Positions 6,998-15,478 of a stretch of DNA of 41,992 bases are shown here, in pieces. The first letter of the stretch is position 1. The number at the start of each line of letters is the position of its first letter. Under the pieces are notes generated by a model. It made no database searches, had not been told where the DNA came from, and was given only the letters and a program-made list of their open reading frames with translations. The position numbers and the translations under genes were made by a program. Origin of the DNA: Candidatus Galloscillospira stercoripullorum (GTDB taxonomy: Bacteria > Bacillota > Clostridia > Oscillospirales > Oscillospiraceae); contig DVLB01000062.1 in assembly GCA_018715695.1 (NCBI GenBank), positions 1-41,992 of the forward strand. Reading direction: 5' to 3'.

Positions 6998-8244
6998 ACG
7001 TCACCATCACACCCACCGCCCTGTGCGGCGCGGTCACCCCGCCGCCCTCCAAATCGCAGTCTCACCGGCTCCTCATCGCCGCCGCCCTGGCGGAGGGGGA
7101 GAGCTTTGTGGACAATCTTGCCCACTCCCAGGACATCGACGCCACCATCTGCTGTCTGAAAGCGCTGGGGGCGCAGTTCACCCCCGAGGGCGGCGGAATG
7201 CGGGTGAAGGGCCTGGGGGCCGGGACCGCGTCCCGCCGCTTCGCCCAAGATCTGCCCCATCTGGACTGCGGGGAGAGCGGGTCCACCCTGCGTTTCCTCA
7301 TCCCGGTGGCTCTGATGCTGCGGGGAGGCGGGGTGTTCACCGGCCGGGGCCGGCTCATGGAGCGGCCCCTGGAGCCCTACTTCCAGCTGTTCCAGGAGAA
7401 GGGGATCTCCTACGAGCTCAAGGACGGCGTCCTCACGGTGCGGGGGGAGCTCACCCCCGGGGAGTACCGTCTGCCCGGGAATGTGTCCAGCCAGTTTTTT
7501 ACCGGGCTGCTCTTTGCCCTGCCCTTTTTGCCGGGGCCGTCGAACCTCATCTCCACCACGCCGCTGGAGAGCGGGGACTACATCGCCATGACCCTGGAGG
7601 CCCTGGGGGCCTTCGGCGTCGTCTTCCCCACCACCCTCTCCCGGCCGCCCCAGTACCTCCTGCCCGGCAATCAGGTCTGCCGCAGCGCCCGGGTGGCGGT
7701 GGAGGGAGACTGGTCGGGCGCCGCCTTCTGGTACGCCGCCGCCTTTCTGGGCTGCGACGTGGACGTCCGGGGTCTCAATAAAGCCTCCCTCCAGGGGGAT
7801 ATGCGCATCCTCTCCTTCTGCGAGAAGCTGCGGGGGGAGGGTCCGGTGGAGCTGGATGTGAGCGAGTGTCCCGACCTGGTGCCCCCCTTGGCGGCCATGG
7901 CGGCCCTGCGCGCCGGGGAAGCCACCCGCATCGTCAACGCCGAGCGGCTGCGCATCAAGGAGAGCGACCGGCTCTCCGCCGTCACCGACGTGCTGAGCGC
8001 CCTGGGCGCCCAGGTGGTGGAGCGTCCCGACCGTCTTCTCATCCAGGGGCAGCGCCTGCTGCGGGGCGGCGCGACGGTGGAAAGCCACAACGACCACCGC
8101 ATCGCCATGATGGCTGCCATCGCCGCCATCGGCTGTCTGGAGTCGGTCACCATCCTGGGCGGGGAGTGCGTGAAAAAGTCCTACCCCACTTTCTGGGAAG
8201 AGTACGCCGCCCTGGGCGGCCGGTTTGAGGTGAGTGAGCCATGA
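6994..8244 (+). CDS. aroA: 5-enolpyruvylshikimate-3-phosphate synthase
   Basis: Transfers enolpyruvyl from PEP to shikimate-3-phosphate. It has 416 residues. Family motifs are PPSKSQSHRLLIAAALAEGE (substrate Lys/Ser/Arg), CGESGSTLRFLIPVALML (PEP site), RIKESDRLSA and HNDHRIAMMAAIAA. The start overlaps aroB (ATGA) and the end overlaps aroC in the same way, so it is the middle gene of a translationally coupled trio. Much longer in-frame extensions into aroB are rejected. Confidence 0.96.
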   Translation: MNVTITPTALCGAVTPPPSKSQSHRLLIAAALAEGESFVDNLAHSQDIDATICCLKALGAQFTPEGGGMRVKGLGAGTASRRFAQDLPHLDCGESGSTLRFLIPVALMLRGGGVFTGRGRLMERPLEPYFQLFQEKGISYELKDGVLTVRGELTPGEYRLPGNVSSQFFTGLLFALPFLPGPSNLISTTPLESGDYIAMTLEALGAFGVVFPTTLSRPPQYLLPGNQVCRSARVAVEGDWSGAAFWYAAAFLGCDVDVRGLNKASLQGDMRILSFCEKLRGEGPVELDVSECPDLVPPLAAMAALRAGEATRIVNAERLRIKESDRLSAVTDVLSALGAQVVERPDRLLIQGQRLLRGGATVESHNDHRIAMMAAIAAIGCLESVTILGGECVKKSYPTFWEEYAALGGRFEVSEP

Positions 8245-9284
8245 AATACACCATTTTCGGCGAGTCCCACGGCATGGCCATCGGCGTGGTGCTGGAGGGG
8301 GTGCCCCCCGCTCTGGAGCTGGACCTGGAGCAGGTGCAGCGGGAGCTGGACCGCCGCGCTCCCGGAAAGAACAGCCTTTCCACCGCCCGGAAGGAGAGCG
8401 ACACCGTCCACGTCCTCTCCGGCCTCTTCGAAGGCAAGACCACCGGCGCGCCCCTGTGCATGGTCATCTACAACTCCGACCAGCACTCCACCGACTACGA
8501 CTCCATCCGCTACACCCCCCGGCCCAGCCACGGGGACTACGCCGGGTTTCTCGCAAGCCTGGGGTGCAATGACTACCGGGGCGGCGGCCATTTCTCCGGC
8601 CGGCTCACCGCCCCCCTGGTGGCCGCCGGAGCGGTGGCCAAGCAGCTGCTGGCCGGGCGGGGCGTGTGGGTAGGCGCCCACATCAGCGCTGTCTACGGCA
8701 TCCTGGACCGGGCCATGGACGACCCGGAGGAGCTGCGCGCCCTGGCGGGCAGTTCCTTCCCCGTGCTGGACGAGGCCAAGGGCGAGGAGATGCGCCAGGC
8801 CATTCTGGAGGCCAAGGAGGCGCAGGACAGCGTGGGCGGGAGCATCGAGTGCGCGGTGGTTGGCCTTCCGGGGGGCCACGGAGGGCCCGACTTCGGCCGC
8901 AACGCCGAGGGCATCTTCTCCCAATACCTCTTCGCCGTACCCGCGGTGAAGGCGGTGGGCTTTGGCGCGGGGGTGAGCTTCGCCTACCTGCGGGGCAGCG
9001 AGGCAAACGACCCCTTCACCGTGGAAAACGGGCAGATCCGCACCAAGACCAACCTTTCAGGCGGCGTCAACGGCGGCATCACCAACGGCATGCCGGTGGT
9101 CTTTGAGGTCACCCTCCGACCCACCCCCTCCATCGCCCTGCCCCAGGAGAGCGTGGACCTGCGCACCGGGGAGGAAGTGGAGATCGAAATCAAGGGCCGC
9201 CACGACCCCTGCATCGTGCAGCGGGCGGTGCCCGTCATCGAGGCCGCTGCCGCCCTGGCCGCCTGCGAAGTATTGGGCATCTGA
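8241..9284 (+). CDS. aroC: chorismate synthase
   Basis: FMN-dependent enzyme making chorismate from EPSP. It has 347 residues: MKYTIFGESHGMAIGVVLEG at the start, then RRAPGKNSLSTARKESD, FEGKTTGAPL, SHGDYAGFL, GGGHFSGR, and the C-terminal RHDPCIVQRAVPVIEA. It starts within the aroA stop (ATGA). The last 29 codons including the stop occur a second time 227 bp downstream, beyond a hairpin element, and the two copies differ only at four synonymous positions. The reading frame here is intact. Confidence 0.96.
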   Translation: MKYTIFGESHGMAIGVVLEGVPPALELDLEQVQRELDRRAPGKNSLSTARKESDTVHVLSGLFEGKTTGAPLCMVIYNSDQHSTDYDSIRYTPRPSHGDYAGFLASLGCNDYRGGGHFSGRLTAPLVAAGAVAKQLLAGRGVWVGAHISAVYGILDRAMDDPEELRALAGSSFPVLDEAKGEEMRQAILEAKEAQDSVGGSIECAVVGLPGGHGGPDFGRNAEGIFSQYLFAVPAVKAVGFGAGVSFAYLRGSEANDPFTVENGQIRTKTNLSGGVNGGITNGMPVVFEVTLRPTPSIALPQESVDLRTGEEVEIEIKGRHDPCIVQRAVPVIEAAAALAACEVLGI

Positions 9285-9424
9285 GGGGGCGTGGCGGCCC
9301 GCCGCGCCTTTGGCGCGTACAAGCGTTTTGCCGTCGGCAAAACCTTGGCGCAGGCGGGATTCACTCCCGCCGAGCATGTGAAATGGACAGGGCTCCCGGG
9401 AAATGCGGGCATTTCCCGGGACTG
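9285..9424 (+). repeat. family 1 four-hairpin element, copy A (after aroC)
   Basis: A non-coding element directly after the aroC stop. Four stems in order: H1 9304-9316 (GCGCC/GGCGC), H2 9320-9347 (CAAG...TTTTGCC/GGCAAAA...CTTG), H3 9353-9371 (GGCGGGA/TCCCGCC around TTCAC), H4 9395-9420 (12-bp perfect CCCGGGAAATGC stem). Other copies share GTAC before H2, GGCGCAGG between H2 and H3, the TTCA loop and CGAGC after H3, while stem sequences change pairwise. No T-run follows H4, so it is not a normal terminator. It splits the otherwise tightly packed operon between aroC and pheA. Confidence 0.75.
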
Positions 9425-9511
9425 CGCCACGACCCCTGCATCGTGCAGCGGGCGGTGCCCGTCATCGAGGCCGCCGCCGCCCTGGCCGCCTGCGAAGTGC
9501 TGGGCATTTGA
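9425..9511 (+). repeat. second copy of the aroC 3' end
   Basis: Positions 9425-9511 repeat 9198-9284, the last 29 codons of aroC including TGA. There are four mismatches in 87 nt: GCT/GCC, GTA/GTG, TTG/CTG and ATC/ATT, every one synonymous. No start or ribosome site precedes it, so it is not expressed as a protein by itself. It is followed by the pheA ribosome site, so this is probably the original gene end and the copy fused to aroC is the newer one (inference). Confidence 0.9.
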
Positions 9512-9538
9512 GACAGAAAAAACAGGAGTGAGCGTTCC

Positions 9539-10708
9539 ATGTCTGAACTGGAGGAGTACCGAGACCAAATCGACGAGGTAGACAAGGCCCTTTCGGAGCT
9601 GTTTTTGCGCCGCATGGCCATCACCGAGCAGGTGGGCCGCTACAAGCTGGAGCACCGGCTGCCCGTGCTGGACGCGGCGCGGGAGCGCCGCGTGGTGGAA
9701 ATGCGTACCGCCGCGACGGAGGACCCCGAGCGCAAGGCGGACCTCTCCGCCCTCTACGAGAGCATCATGGCCATCTCCCGCCGCCAGCAGCGGCGGCTGG
9801 TCCACGAGGGGGCGGAGGACCCGGGCTACGCCGCGTGGCTCTCCGACCAGTCCCACGCCCGCTCGCCGGTCCATGACCCCCGGGTGGTCTATCAGGGGGA
9901 GCCGGGCTGTTACAGTGAGGAGGCCGCCGTGGGCTTCTTCGGCCAAGCGGTGAAGAGCCGGGGACTTCCCTGGTTCACCGACGTGTTCGCCGCCCTGGAG
10001 CGGGGCGAGGCTGACTACGCCGTTTTGCCGGTGGAGAACTCCTCCACCGGCTCCATCCGGCAGGTCTACGACCTGCTCTCCCAGTACCGCTACCACATCG
10101 TGGGAGAGTGGCAGGTGAAGGTGGAGCACTGCCTCATGGCCCTGCCCGGGGTAACCCTGGAGGACATCCGCACGGTCTACTCCCACGAGCAGGGGCTCAT
10201 GCAGAGCGAGCGCTTTCTGGACACGCACCGGGACTGGAAGCGGGTGCCCACCCTGGACACCGCGGGCTCTGCCAAGCAGGTGGCCGCCGACGGAGACCGC
10301 ACCGCCGCCGCCATCTGCTCCCGCCGGGCCGCCGCCATCTACGGCCTCAACATCCTGGCCGAGAAGGTCAACTACAACAACACCAACACCACCCGCTTCG
10401 TGGTGGTCTCCCCGGTGCCCGAGCGCCGCTCCGAGCGCAACAAGATCAGCGCCCTCTTCACCCTGCCCCACCAGAGCGGCTCCCTCCACGAGATCCTCAC
10501 CGTCTTCGCGGTGCAGGGCCTCAACCTGCTCAAGATCGAGTCCCGGCCCATCCCGGGGCGCAACTGGGAGTACCTCTTCTTTCTGGAGTTCACCGGCGAT
10601 CTGGAGGCCCCCGGCATGGACGGCGTGCTCCACGAGCTGAGCCAGCTGGCCGCCGAGGTGCGTATCCTGGGCAACTTCAAGGCCTATGAGCCGGAGGAGA
10701 AGCCATGA
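9539..10708 (+). CDS. pheA: bifunctional chorismate mutase / prephenate dehydratase (P-protein)
   Basis: Turns chorismate into phenylpyruvate, the committed phenylalanine branch. It has 389 residues in three domains. An AroQ-type chorismate mutase spans about residues 1-90 (YRDQIDEVDKALSELFLRRM, with a second helix ending in SRRQQRR). Prephenate dehydratase spans about 115-295 (VVYQGEPGCYSEEAAV, LPVENSSTGSI, NNTNTTRF with the Thr-Arg-Phe motif). A C-terminal ACT domain (SGSLHEILTVF, IESRPIPG) carries the ESRP motif used for Phe inhibition. AGGAGTG precedes the ATG, and the end overlaps aroK by ATGA. The fused CM-PDT form with an ACT domain implies feedback control by Phe in addition to the upstream attenuator. 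Confidence 0.95.
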   Translation: MSELEEYRDQIDEVDKALSELFLRRMAITEQVGRYKLEHRLPVLDAARERRVVEMRTAATEDPERKADLSALYESIMAISRRQQRRLVHEGAEDPGYAAWLSDQSHARSPVHDPRVVYQGEPGCYSEEAAVGFFGQAVKSRGLPWFTDVFAALERGEADYAVLPVENSSTGSIRQVYDLLSQYRYHIVGEWQVKVEHCLMALPGVTLEDIRTVYSHEQGLMQSERFLDTHRDWKRVPTLDTAGSAKQVAADGDRTAAAICSRRAAAIYGLNILAEKVNYNNTNTTRFVVVSPVPERRSERNKISALFTLPHQSGSLHEILTVFAVQGLNLLKIESRPIPGRNWEYLFFLEFTGDLEAPGMDGVLHELSQLAAEVRILGNFKAYEPEEKP

Positions 10709-11205
10709 ATCTGGTGCTCATCGGTATGCCGGGCAGCGGCAAGTCTACCGTTGGAAAGATCCTCTCCCAGCTGCTCCATATGCCCCTGGCGGACACCGAC
10801 GATTTGGTGGAGCGCTCCGCTGGGAAAACCATTCCGGAGCTCTTTGCCTCGGAGGGAGAGGCGGCCTTCCGGGATCGGGAGACCGCTGCCGCCCGTGAGG
10901 CGGCTTCCCTTGACGGCGCTGTCATTGCAACGGGCGGCGGCATCGTCCTGCGAGAGGAGAACATGCGCATCCTCGCGGCCACGGGGCTCATCTTCTTCCG
11001 GGACCGGGACCTTGAGGACATTCTGGGCGAGGACCACATGGGCCGCCCCCTGGTGGGCAAGGACCCGGAAAAGCTGCGCGTTCTCTATGCGCAGCGTATA
11101 GACCTCTATCGAAAATACGCTCAGTATACCATCTCCCACACGAAAACAGCGGAGGAAGCGGCGGCGCGCATCGCCGCGCTCTACAAGGAGGCGTGCCAGA
11201 AATGA
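10705..11205 (+). CDS. aroK: shikimate kinase
   Basis: Phosphorylates shikimate with ATP. It has 166 residues. The Walker A loop GMPGSGKST is at residues 7-15, the shikimate-binding Asp is in LADTDDLVE, an Arg follows in FRDRETAA, and GGG (ATGGGIVL) lies near residue 76. The lid region contains GRPL. Start and stop both overlap neighbouring genes by 4 nt (ATGA), indicating coupled translation with pheA and aroQ. Confidence 0.95.
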   Translation: MNLVLIGMPGSGKSTVGKILSQLLHMPLADTDDLVERSAGKTIPELFASEGEAAFRDRETAAAREAASLDGAVIATGGGIVLREENMRILAATGLIFFRDRDLEDILGEDHMGRPLVGKDPEKLRVLYAQRIDLYRKYAQYTISHTKTAEEAAARIAALYKEACQK

Positions 11206-11627
11206 AGTTTCTCATCTTAAACGGCCCCAACCTGAACCTGCTGGGCTCCCGGGAGCCGGGCATCTACGGCGAGAACAGCTATGAGGCCCTGTGTGAGCGG
11301 CTGCGTGCCTTTGCCGCCGCCCACGGCTCCACCGCCGACTGCTTTCAGTCCAACCACGAGGGGGCCCTCATCGACGCCATCCACGCCGCGGCGGGTGCTT
11401 ACGACGCCATCATCATGAATCCCGGCGCCTTCACCCATTATAGCTACGCCATTCTGGACGCCCTCAAGGCGGTGGACGTGCCCTGCGTGGAGGTGCATAT
11501 CTCCAACGTCCACCAGCGGGAGGAGTTCCGCCACAAGAGCGTCACCGCCCCGGCCTGCGTGGGTCAGATCTGCGGTCTGGGCCTCTACGGGTATGAGGCC
11601 GCCATCTCCTATTTCCTGAGCCTGTAA
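11202..11627 (+). CDS. aroQ: type II 3-dehydroquinate dehydratase
   Basis: Dehydrates 3-dehydroquinate to 3-dehydroshikimate by the type II (dodecameric) mechanism. It has 141 residues. [18 protein letters not shown] contains the catalytic Tyr and the lid Arg. [30 protein letters not shown] and [19 protein letters not shown] hold the catalytic His and substrate-binding residues. The ATG at 11202 is chosen because AAGGAGG lies 9 nt upstream; an in-frame GTG at 11193 directly abuts that site. It overlaps aroK by 4 nt and ends 12 nt before aroE. Confidence 0.96.
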   Translation: MKFLILNGPNLNLLGSREPGIYGENSYEALCERLRAFAAAHGSTADCFQSNHEGALIDAIHAAAGAYDAIIMNPGAFTHYSYAILDALKAVDVPCVEVHISNVHQREEFRHKSVTAPACVGQICGLGLYGYEAAISYFLSL

Positions 11628-11639
11628 AGGAGGAGGGCC

Positions 11640-12500
11640 ATGCAGGTCAACCTGGAAAACACCACGAAAAAGCTCTGCGTCATCGGTGACCCGGTGCTCC
11701 ACTCCAAGTCCCCCCTGATCCACAACACCATGCTCTCCGCCCTGGGGCTTGACTACATCTACCTGTGCCAGAGCGTGCCCCGGGGGCAGGCGGCGGAGTG
11801 GCTCAAGTGCGCCAAATGCGCCGCTTACGCCGGCTTCAACGCCACCATGCCCCACAAGGAGGAGCTCTTCCCCCTGATGGACGAGACCGACTCTGACGCC
11901 GCCCTCTTCCGCTCGGTCAACACGGTCTGCATCCGGGACGGCAGAGCTTACGGCTACAACACCGACGGCCGGGGCTTTATCCGCTCCCTGGTGGACCTGG
12001 GCACCTCGCCGGAGGGAAAGACCGTGCTGCTGCTGGGAGCGGGGGGCGCCGCCCGGGCGGTGGCCCTCAAACTCGCGCAGCAGGGGGCCCTTAAGGTATT
12101 GGTGTGCAACCGGACGGTGGAGAAGGCCGCCGTCCTGTGCGCGTCCGACCCCTTGGACCGCCTCATCCCCGCCCCCTTCGACGGCGGCACCCTGCGCCGC
12201 CTGGCAGAAGAGGCCGACCTGGTTGTCAACTGCACCAGTCTGGGCATGGCGGGCACCTCCGGGCAGTTTGAGGACTTCTCCTTCCTGGAGGCCCTGCGTC
12301 CCGGTGCACCGGTCCTGGACCTCATCTACGCCCCCGCCGAGACCGAGCTGCTCCGCCGGGCCAAGGCCCTGGGCCACCCCACTGCCAACGGCCTGGGCAT
12401 GCTGGTCTACCAGGCGGTGTTCGCCTTGGAGCACTTTACGGACACCCCCATAGACCCCGCCGCCATGCTGGCGCTGCTGCGCCCCGTCCTGGGGCTTTGA
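11640..12500 (+). CDS. aroE: shikimate dehydrogenase
   Basis: NADPH-dependent reduction of 3-dehydroshikimate to shikimate. It has 286 residues. The substrate site is HSKSPLIHNTML near residue 22, NATMPHKEE carries the catalytic Lys, and NTDGRGF carries the Asp. The Rossmann loop is GAGGAARAVAL near residue 128, followed by the NADP-selective NRTVEKA, VNCTSLGM, and GLGMLVYQ at the C terminus. AAAGGAGGAGG precedes the ATG. It is the last gene of the operon and is followed not by a terminator but by a family 2 structured repeat. Confidence 0.95.
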   Translation: MQVNLENTTKKLCVIGDPVLHSKSPLIHNTMLSALGLDYIYLCQSVPRGQAAEWLKCAKCAAYAGFNATMPHKEELFPLMDETDSDAALFRSVNTVCIRDGRAYGYNTDGRGFIRSLVDLGTSPEGKTVLLLGAGGAARAVALKLAQQGALKVLVCNRTVEKAAVLCASDPLDRLIPAPFDGGTLRRLAEEADLVVNCTSLGMAGTSGQFEDFSFLEALRPGAPVLDLIYAPAETELLRRAKALGHPTANGLGMLVYQAVFALEHFTDTPIDPAAMLALLRPVLGL

Positions 12501-12509
12501 GGCCCGCGC

Positions 12510-12557
12510 GGGTCGATCGACAGTCTCTGCCGGACGGACAAAAGTGTCCGTCCGGCT
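12510..12557 (+). repeat. 48-bp direct repeat, left copy, with hairpin
   Basis: Identical over 48 bp to 12703-12750. It contains the hairpin GCCGGACGGAC/GTCCGTCCGGC around AAAAGT. It starts 9 nt after the aroE stop and flanks the left side of family 2 element E. Confidence 0.9.
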
Positions 12558-12702
12558 CGGCTTGACGAAAAGGTCTTTTCGTCAAGCCGACGGACTTTTG
12601 AGCCCTTCAAAAACAGGGTTCAAAAGTCATTTGATCAGACGCGAAAGACAACCCTGACGGTTTTCTTTCACACTATCTTTCCCTCCGAGCCCTTGGGCAG
12701 GT
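12558..12702 (+). repeat. family 2 structured element, copy E
   Basis: A non-coding element between the two 48-bp repeats. In order it has a long stem 12558-12589 (CGGCTTGACGAAAAG with its complement), a stem 12593-12628 (GACTTTTGA...TCAAAAGTC), and a 58-nt core (12630-12687) identical to 15639-15696 in inverted orientation. The core itself can fold (GAAAGAC..ACC with GGT..TCTTTC). The two upstream stems differ in sequence from element F but keep their pairing, so structure is conserved. It lies downstream of aroE and upstream of the GH2 gene. Confidence 0.8.
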
Positions 12703-12750
12703 GGGTCGATCGACAGTCTCTGCCGGACGGACAAAAGTGTCCGTCCGGCT
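12703..12750 (+). repeat. 48-bp direct repeat, right copy, with hairpin
   Basis: Perfect repeat of 12510-12557, located about 30 nt before the GH2 gene start. The terminal hairpin matches in position the terminal hairpin of element F (stem GGGCGTCCCC/GGGGACGCCC there), so it may be an integral end of the family 2 element. Confidence 0.9.
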
Positions 12751-12778
12751 TCTCTTGGAGTGAAGAAAGGCAGAGCGT

Positions 12779-15169
12779 ATGAGCAAATCACTTTTCTGTA
12801 AAAACTGGACTGTCTCCGCCCTGGGGGAGGAGGACCGGGCCGTCCCCGTCACCCTTCCCCACGACGCCATGCTCTCTGAGCCCCGCACGGCGCAGTCCGC
12901 CGGCGGGATCAACACGGGGTGGTTCATGGGCCGGGACTATGTCTATCAAAAAACCTTTGCGGCCCCGGCAGAGTGGGCGGATCGGGCGGTGTTCCTGGAG
13001 TTTGAAGGCGTATACCGAAACGCGGAGGTCTTTGTCAACGGCCATCGCGCCGCCTTCCAGCCCGGCGGCTACACCGGCTTTTTCGTGGCTTTGGAGGGTC
13101 TAATCCGTCCGGGCGGGGAAAACCACGTCAAGGTCATCGCCCGCAACGCCGACCAGCCCAACTCCCGCTGGTACTCCGGCGCAGGCATCTACCGCCCGGT
13201 GTGGCTCCACGTTCTTCCTCCAAACCACATCGCCCTCAACGGTCTGAAGCTCCAAACCCTGGGCCACGTCTCCCCTGCCGTCCGGGTGTCGGTCACCCTG
13301 TCCTGCTGCGGCACCGCCCAGGTTCAGATTCTGGACGGCGGCAGGGAGCTGGCCCGGGCGGAATGCCATTGCCAGCCCGAGGGCACGGCGGACATCCCGC
13401 TCCCCGGCGCCCAGCTGTGGAGCCCCGATCACCCCAAGTGCTACACCTGCCGCCTCACCTTCGGGGAGGATGTGCGGGAGACCTCCTTTGGGGTGCGCAC
13501 CGTCTCCTGCGACAGCAAGAGCGGCCTGTGCATCAACGGAGAGCGGGTCATACTCCGGGGCGCCTGCATCCACCACGACAACGGCCTTCTGGGGGCGGTG
13601 GCCCTCCCCGAGGCGGAGGAGCGGAAGGTGCGTCTGCTCAAGCAGGCGGGCTACAACGCCATCCGCTGCGCCCACAACCCCTGCTCCAAGGCCCTGCTGG
13701 ACGCCTGCGACAATCTGGGCATGCTGGTGCTGGACGAATACACCGACATGTGGTACATCCACAAGACCCGCTTTGATTACGCCCAGTACATGCCCGACCG
13801 CTGGCGGGAGGACCTGTCCGCGCTGGTGGACAAGGACTTCAACCACCCCAGCGTGATCATGTACTCCATCGGCAACGAGGTGTCCGAGACCGCCCAAAAG
13901 CGGGGCATTGAGCTGACCGGGCAGATGACGGAGTACCTCCACCAGCTGGACACCCGCCCGGTGACCTGCGGCATCAACATTTTCTTTAACTTCCTCAGCT
14001 CCCTTGGGCTGGGGGTATACAGCGACAAAAAGGCGGAAAAAGCCGCGTCTGCCGGCGGCACGCCCTCCAAAAGAAAGGCGGTGGGCAGCGAGTTTTTCAA
14101 CAACCTGACCGGATTGCTGGGTGCGGACTTTATGAAGTTCGGGGCCACCCTCCACGGCAGCGACGTGAAGACCCGGGACGCCTTTGCGCGGCTGGATGTG
14201 GCCGGATACAACTACGGGGAAAAGCGCTATGAGCGGGACCTGAGGCGCTATCCTCACCGGGTCATTCTGGGCAGCGAGTCCTTCTGCGGTGACTGCGCCC
14301 GGTTCTGGGACCTGGCCAAGCGTCACCCCGCCCTCATCGGCGATTTCATGTGGGCGGGCATGGATTACCTGGGCGAGGTGGGCATCGGGGCCATGGAGTA
14401 CAGAGACTACGCGCCCGACTTTAGCCACGGTCCGGGCTGGCTCACCGCCGGTGTGGGCGTTCTGGATGTGACCGGCGCCTCCACCGGCCAGACCGCTTAT
14501 GTTCAGGCGGCCTTTGAGCTGTCCCCCATCCGCATGGGCGTGGTCCCCGCCCACCGCGCCCGGGAGGCCCACTCCCCCTCCGCCTGGCGCATGAGCAACG
14601 CCCACGAGAGCTGGGCCTGGAACGGCTGCGAGGGGAAGGAAACCCGGGTGGAGGTCTACGCCAGGGGCGCCAAAGCGGCTCTCTTTCTCAACGGCAAGCC
14701 CGTGGGGGAGAAAAGGCTGGACCGGAACAGCCGGGCAGCCTTCCGGGTGGTTTGGCAGCCGGGGGAGCTGACCGCCGTGGCCTACGGCTCAGATGGGGCC
14801 GAGCTGGGCCGCACCAGCCTGAAGAGCGCCGGAGAGGAGACCCGTCTCTCCGTCGAGCCGGAGCAGCCCCAGGCCCAAGCCGGGAAAGCGTGCTACATCC
14901 GGCTGCGCTACACCGATCAAAACGGTCTGCTCAAGCCTCTGGCCCGGGGGGAGATCCGCGTGGCGGTGGAGGGCGGTGAACTGCTGGCCCTGGGAAACGC
15001 CTGCCCTTACAACCAGCAGGGCTACCTGACCGACGCCACCGACACCTACTATGGCCAGGCCCTGGCCATCATCCGGCCCGACGGTCCCGGAGCGGTCACC
15101 TTCCGGGCGGAGAGCCCCTACGGCAGCGCCCAGATCACCATACCCTGCCCGCAGGAAGAGATCGGGTAA
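12779..15169 (+). CDS. glycoside hydrolase family 2 (beta-galactosidase/glucuronidase type)
   Basis: A 796-residue retaining glycosidase without a signal peptide, so probably cytosolic. The N-terminal sugar-binding jelly roll spans about residues 20-150 (GRDYVYQKTF, VFVNGHRAAFQPGGYTGF, WYSGAGIYRPVWL). An immunoglobulin-like domain follows. The TIM barrel starts at ILRGACIHHDNG, with IRCAHNP, LDEYTDMW and the acid/base Glu367 in YSIGNEVSE. The nucleophile is probably Glu500 in ILGSESF. A C-terminal beta domain (LFLNGKPVGEKRL, DQNGL) completes the DUF4982-type layout. Substrate is not predictable. GAAAGG precedes the ATG. It lies between two inverted family 2 repeats, separate from the aro operon in function. 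Confidence 0.93.
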   Translation: MSKSLFCKNWTVSALGEEDRAVPVTLPHDAMLSEPRTAQSAGGINTGWFMGRDYVYQKTFAAPAEWADRAVFLEFEGVYRNAEVFVNGHRAAFQPGGYTGFFVALEGLIRPGGENHVKVIARNADQPNSRWYSGAGIYRPVWLHVLPPNHIALNGLKLQTLGHVSPAVRVSVTLSCCGTAQVQILDGGRELARAECHCQPEGTADIPLPGAQLWSPDHPKCYTCRLTFGEDVRETSFGVRTVSCDSKSGLCINGERVILRGACIHHDNGLLGAVALPEAEERKVRLLKQAGYNAIRCAHNPCSKALLDACDNLGMLVLDEYTDMWYIHKTRFDYAQYMPDRWREDLSALVDKDFNHPSVIMYSIGNEVSETAQKRGIELTGQMTEYLHQLDTRPVTCGINIFFNFLSSLGLGVYSDKKAEKAASAGGTPSKRKAVGSEFFNNLTGLLGADFMKFGATLHGSDVKTRDAFARLDVAGYNYGEKRYERDLRRYPHRVILGSESFCGDCARFWDLAKRHPALIGDFMWAGMDYLGEVGIGAMEYRDYAPDFSHGPGWLTAGVGVLDVTGASTGQTAYVQAAFELSPIRMGVVPAHRAREAHSPSAWRMSNAHESWAWNGCEGKETRVEVYARGAKAALFLNGKPVGEKRLDRNSRAAFRVVWQPGELTAVAYGSDGAELGRTSLKSAGEETRLSVEPEQPQAQAGKACYIRLRYTDQNGLLKPLARGEIRVAVEGGELLALGNACPYNQQGYLTDATDTYYGQALAIIRPDGPGAVTFRAESPYGSAQITIPCPQEEIG

Positions 15170-15196
15170 ACCCGGGCGGGTCCGGCGGCAGGCTCA

Positions 15197-15226
15197 GGGC
15201 CGGCGCTGCAAAAGCAGCGTCGGCCC
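15197..15226. terminator. hairpin between the convergent GH2 and spoIIID genes
   Basis: A 13-bp stem GGGCCGGCGCTGC/GCAGCGTCGGCCC (one G.T pair) with an AAAA loop. The T-run is poor on both strands. It lies 3-27 nt from both stop codons and probably serves both transcripts. Confidence 0.6.
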
Positions 15227-15229
15227 TGT

Positions 15230-15478
15230 TCATTCTCCCCTGTATTTGCGCTGGGTGGCGATGCCGCCCCGGATATGCCGCTGGGCCTTGTTTTCGTCCA
15301 GCACCGGCTTGACCTGGTCATATAGGGTCTTGTGGAAGGCGGGCAGCCGCTCGGAGAGGTCCTTATGTACGGTGGACTTGGAGATGCCGAACCGCTGGGC
15401 CGCCTTGCGCACCGTCGCCTTGTTCTCTATCATGTAAAGCGCGATCTGACAGGCGCGCTCCTCGATGTTCTTCTTCAA
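15230..15478 (-). CDS. spoIIID: sporulation transcription regulator SpoIIID
   Basis: An 82-residue DNA-binding protein that adjusts mother-cell gene expression during endospore formation. The sequence follows Bacillus SpoIIID closely: KKNIEERACQIALYMIENKATVRKAAQ, the recognition helix in FGISKSTVHKDLSERLP, and a basic C-terminal extension RHIRGGIATQRKYRGE that also contacts DNA. A TTG start at 15476-15478 is chosen because GGGGAG lies 9 nt upstream and the product then matches the family's N terminus. A longer frame exists but begins with unrelated GC-rich sequence. It is good evidence that the organism sporulates. Confidence 0.92.
   Translation of the reverse strand: MKKNIEERACQIALYMIENKATVRKAAQRFGISKSTVHKDLSERLPAFHKTLYDQVKPVLDENKAQRHIRGGIATQRKYRGE

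Noticed and set aside
9395-9420. Intrinsic terminator between aroC and pheA
   Set aside because: The 12-bp stem is strong but is followed by ACTGCGCC instead of a T-run, and pheA has no promoter of its own.
9425-9511. Second short aroC-related gene
   Set aside because: No start codon or ribosome site and only 29 codons; it is a duplicated gene end.
12510-12750. CRISPR array
   Set aside because: Only two direct-repeat copies 145 bp apart, each containing its own hairpin; there are no cas genes in the window.
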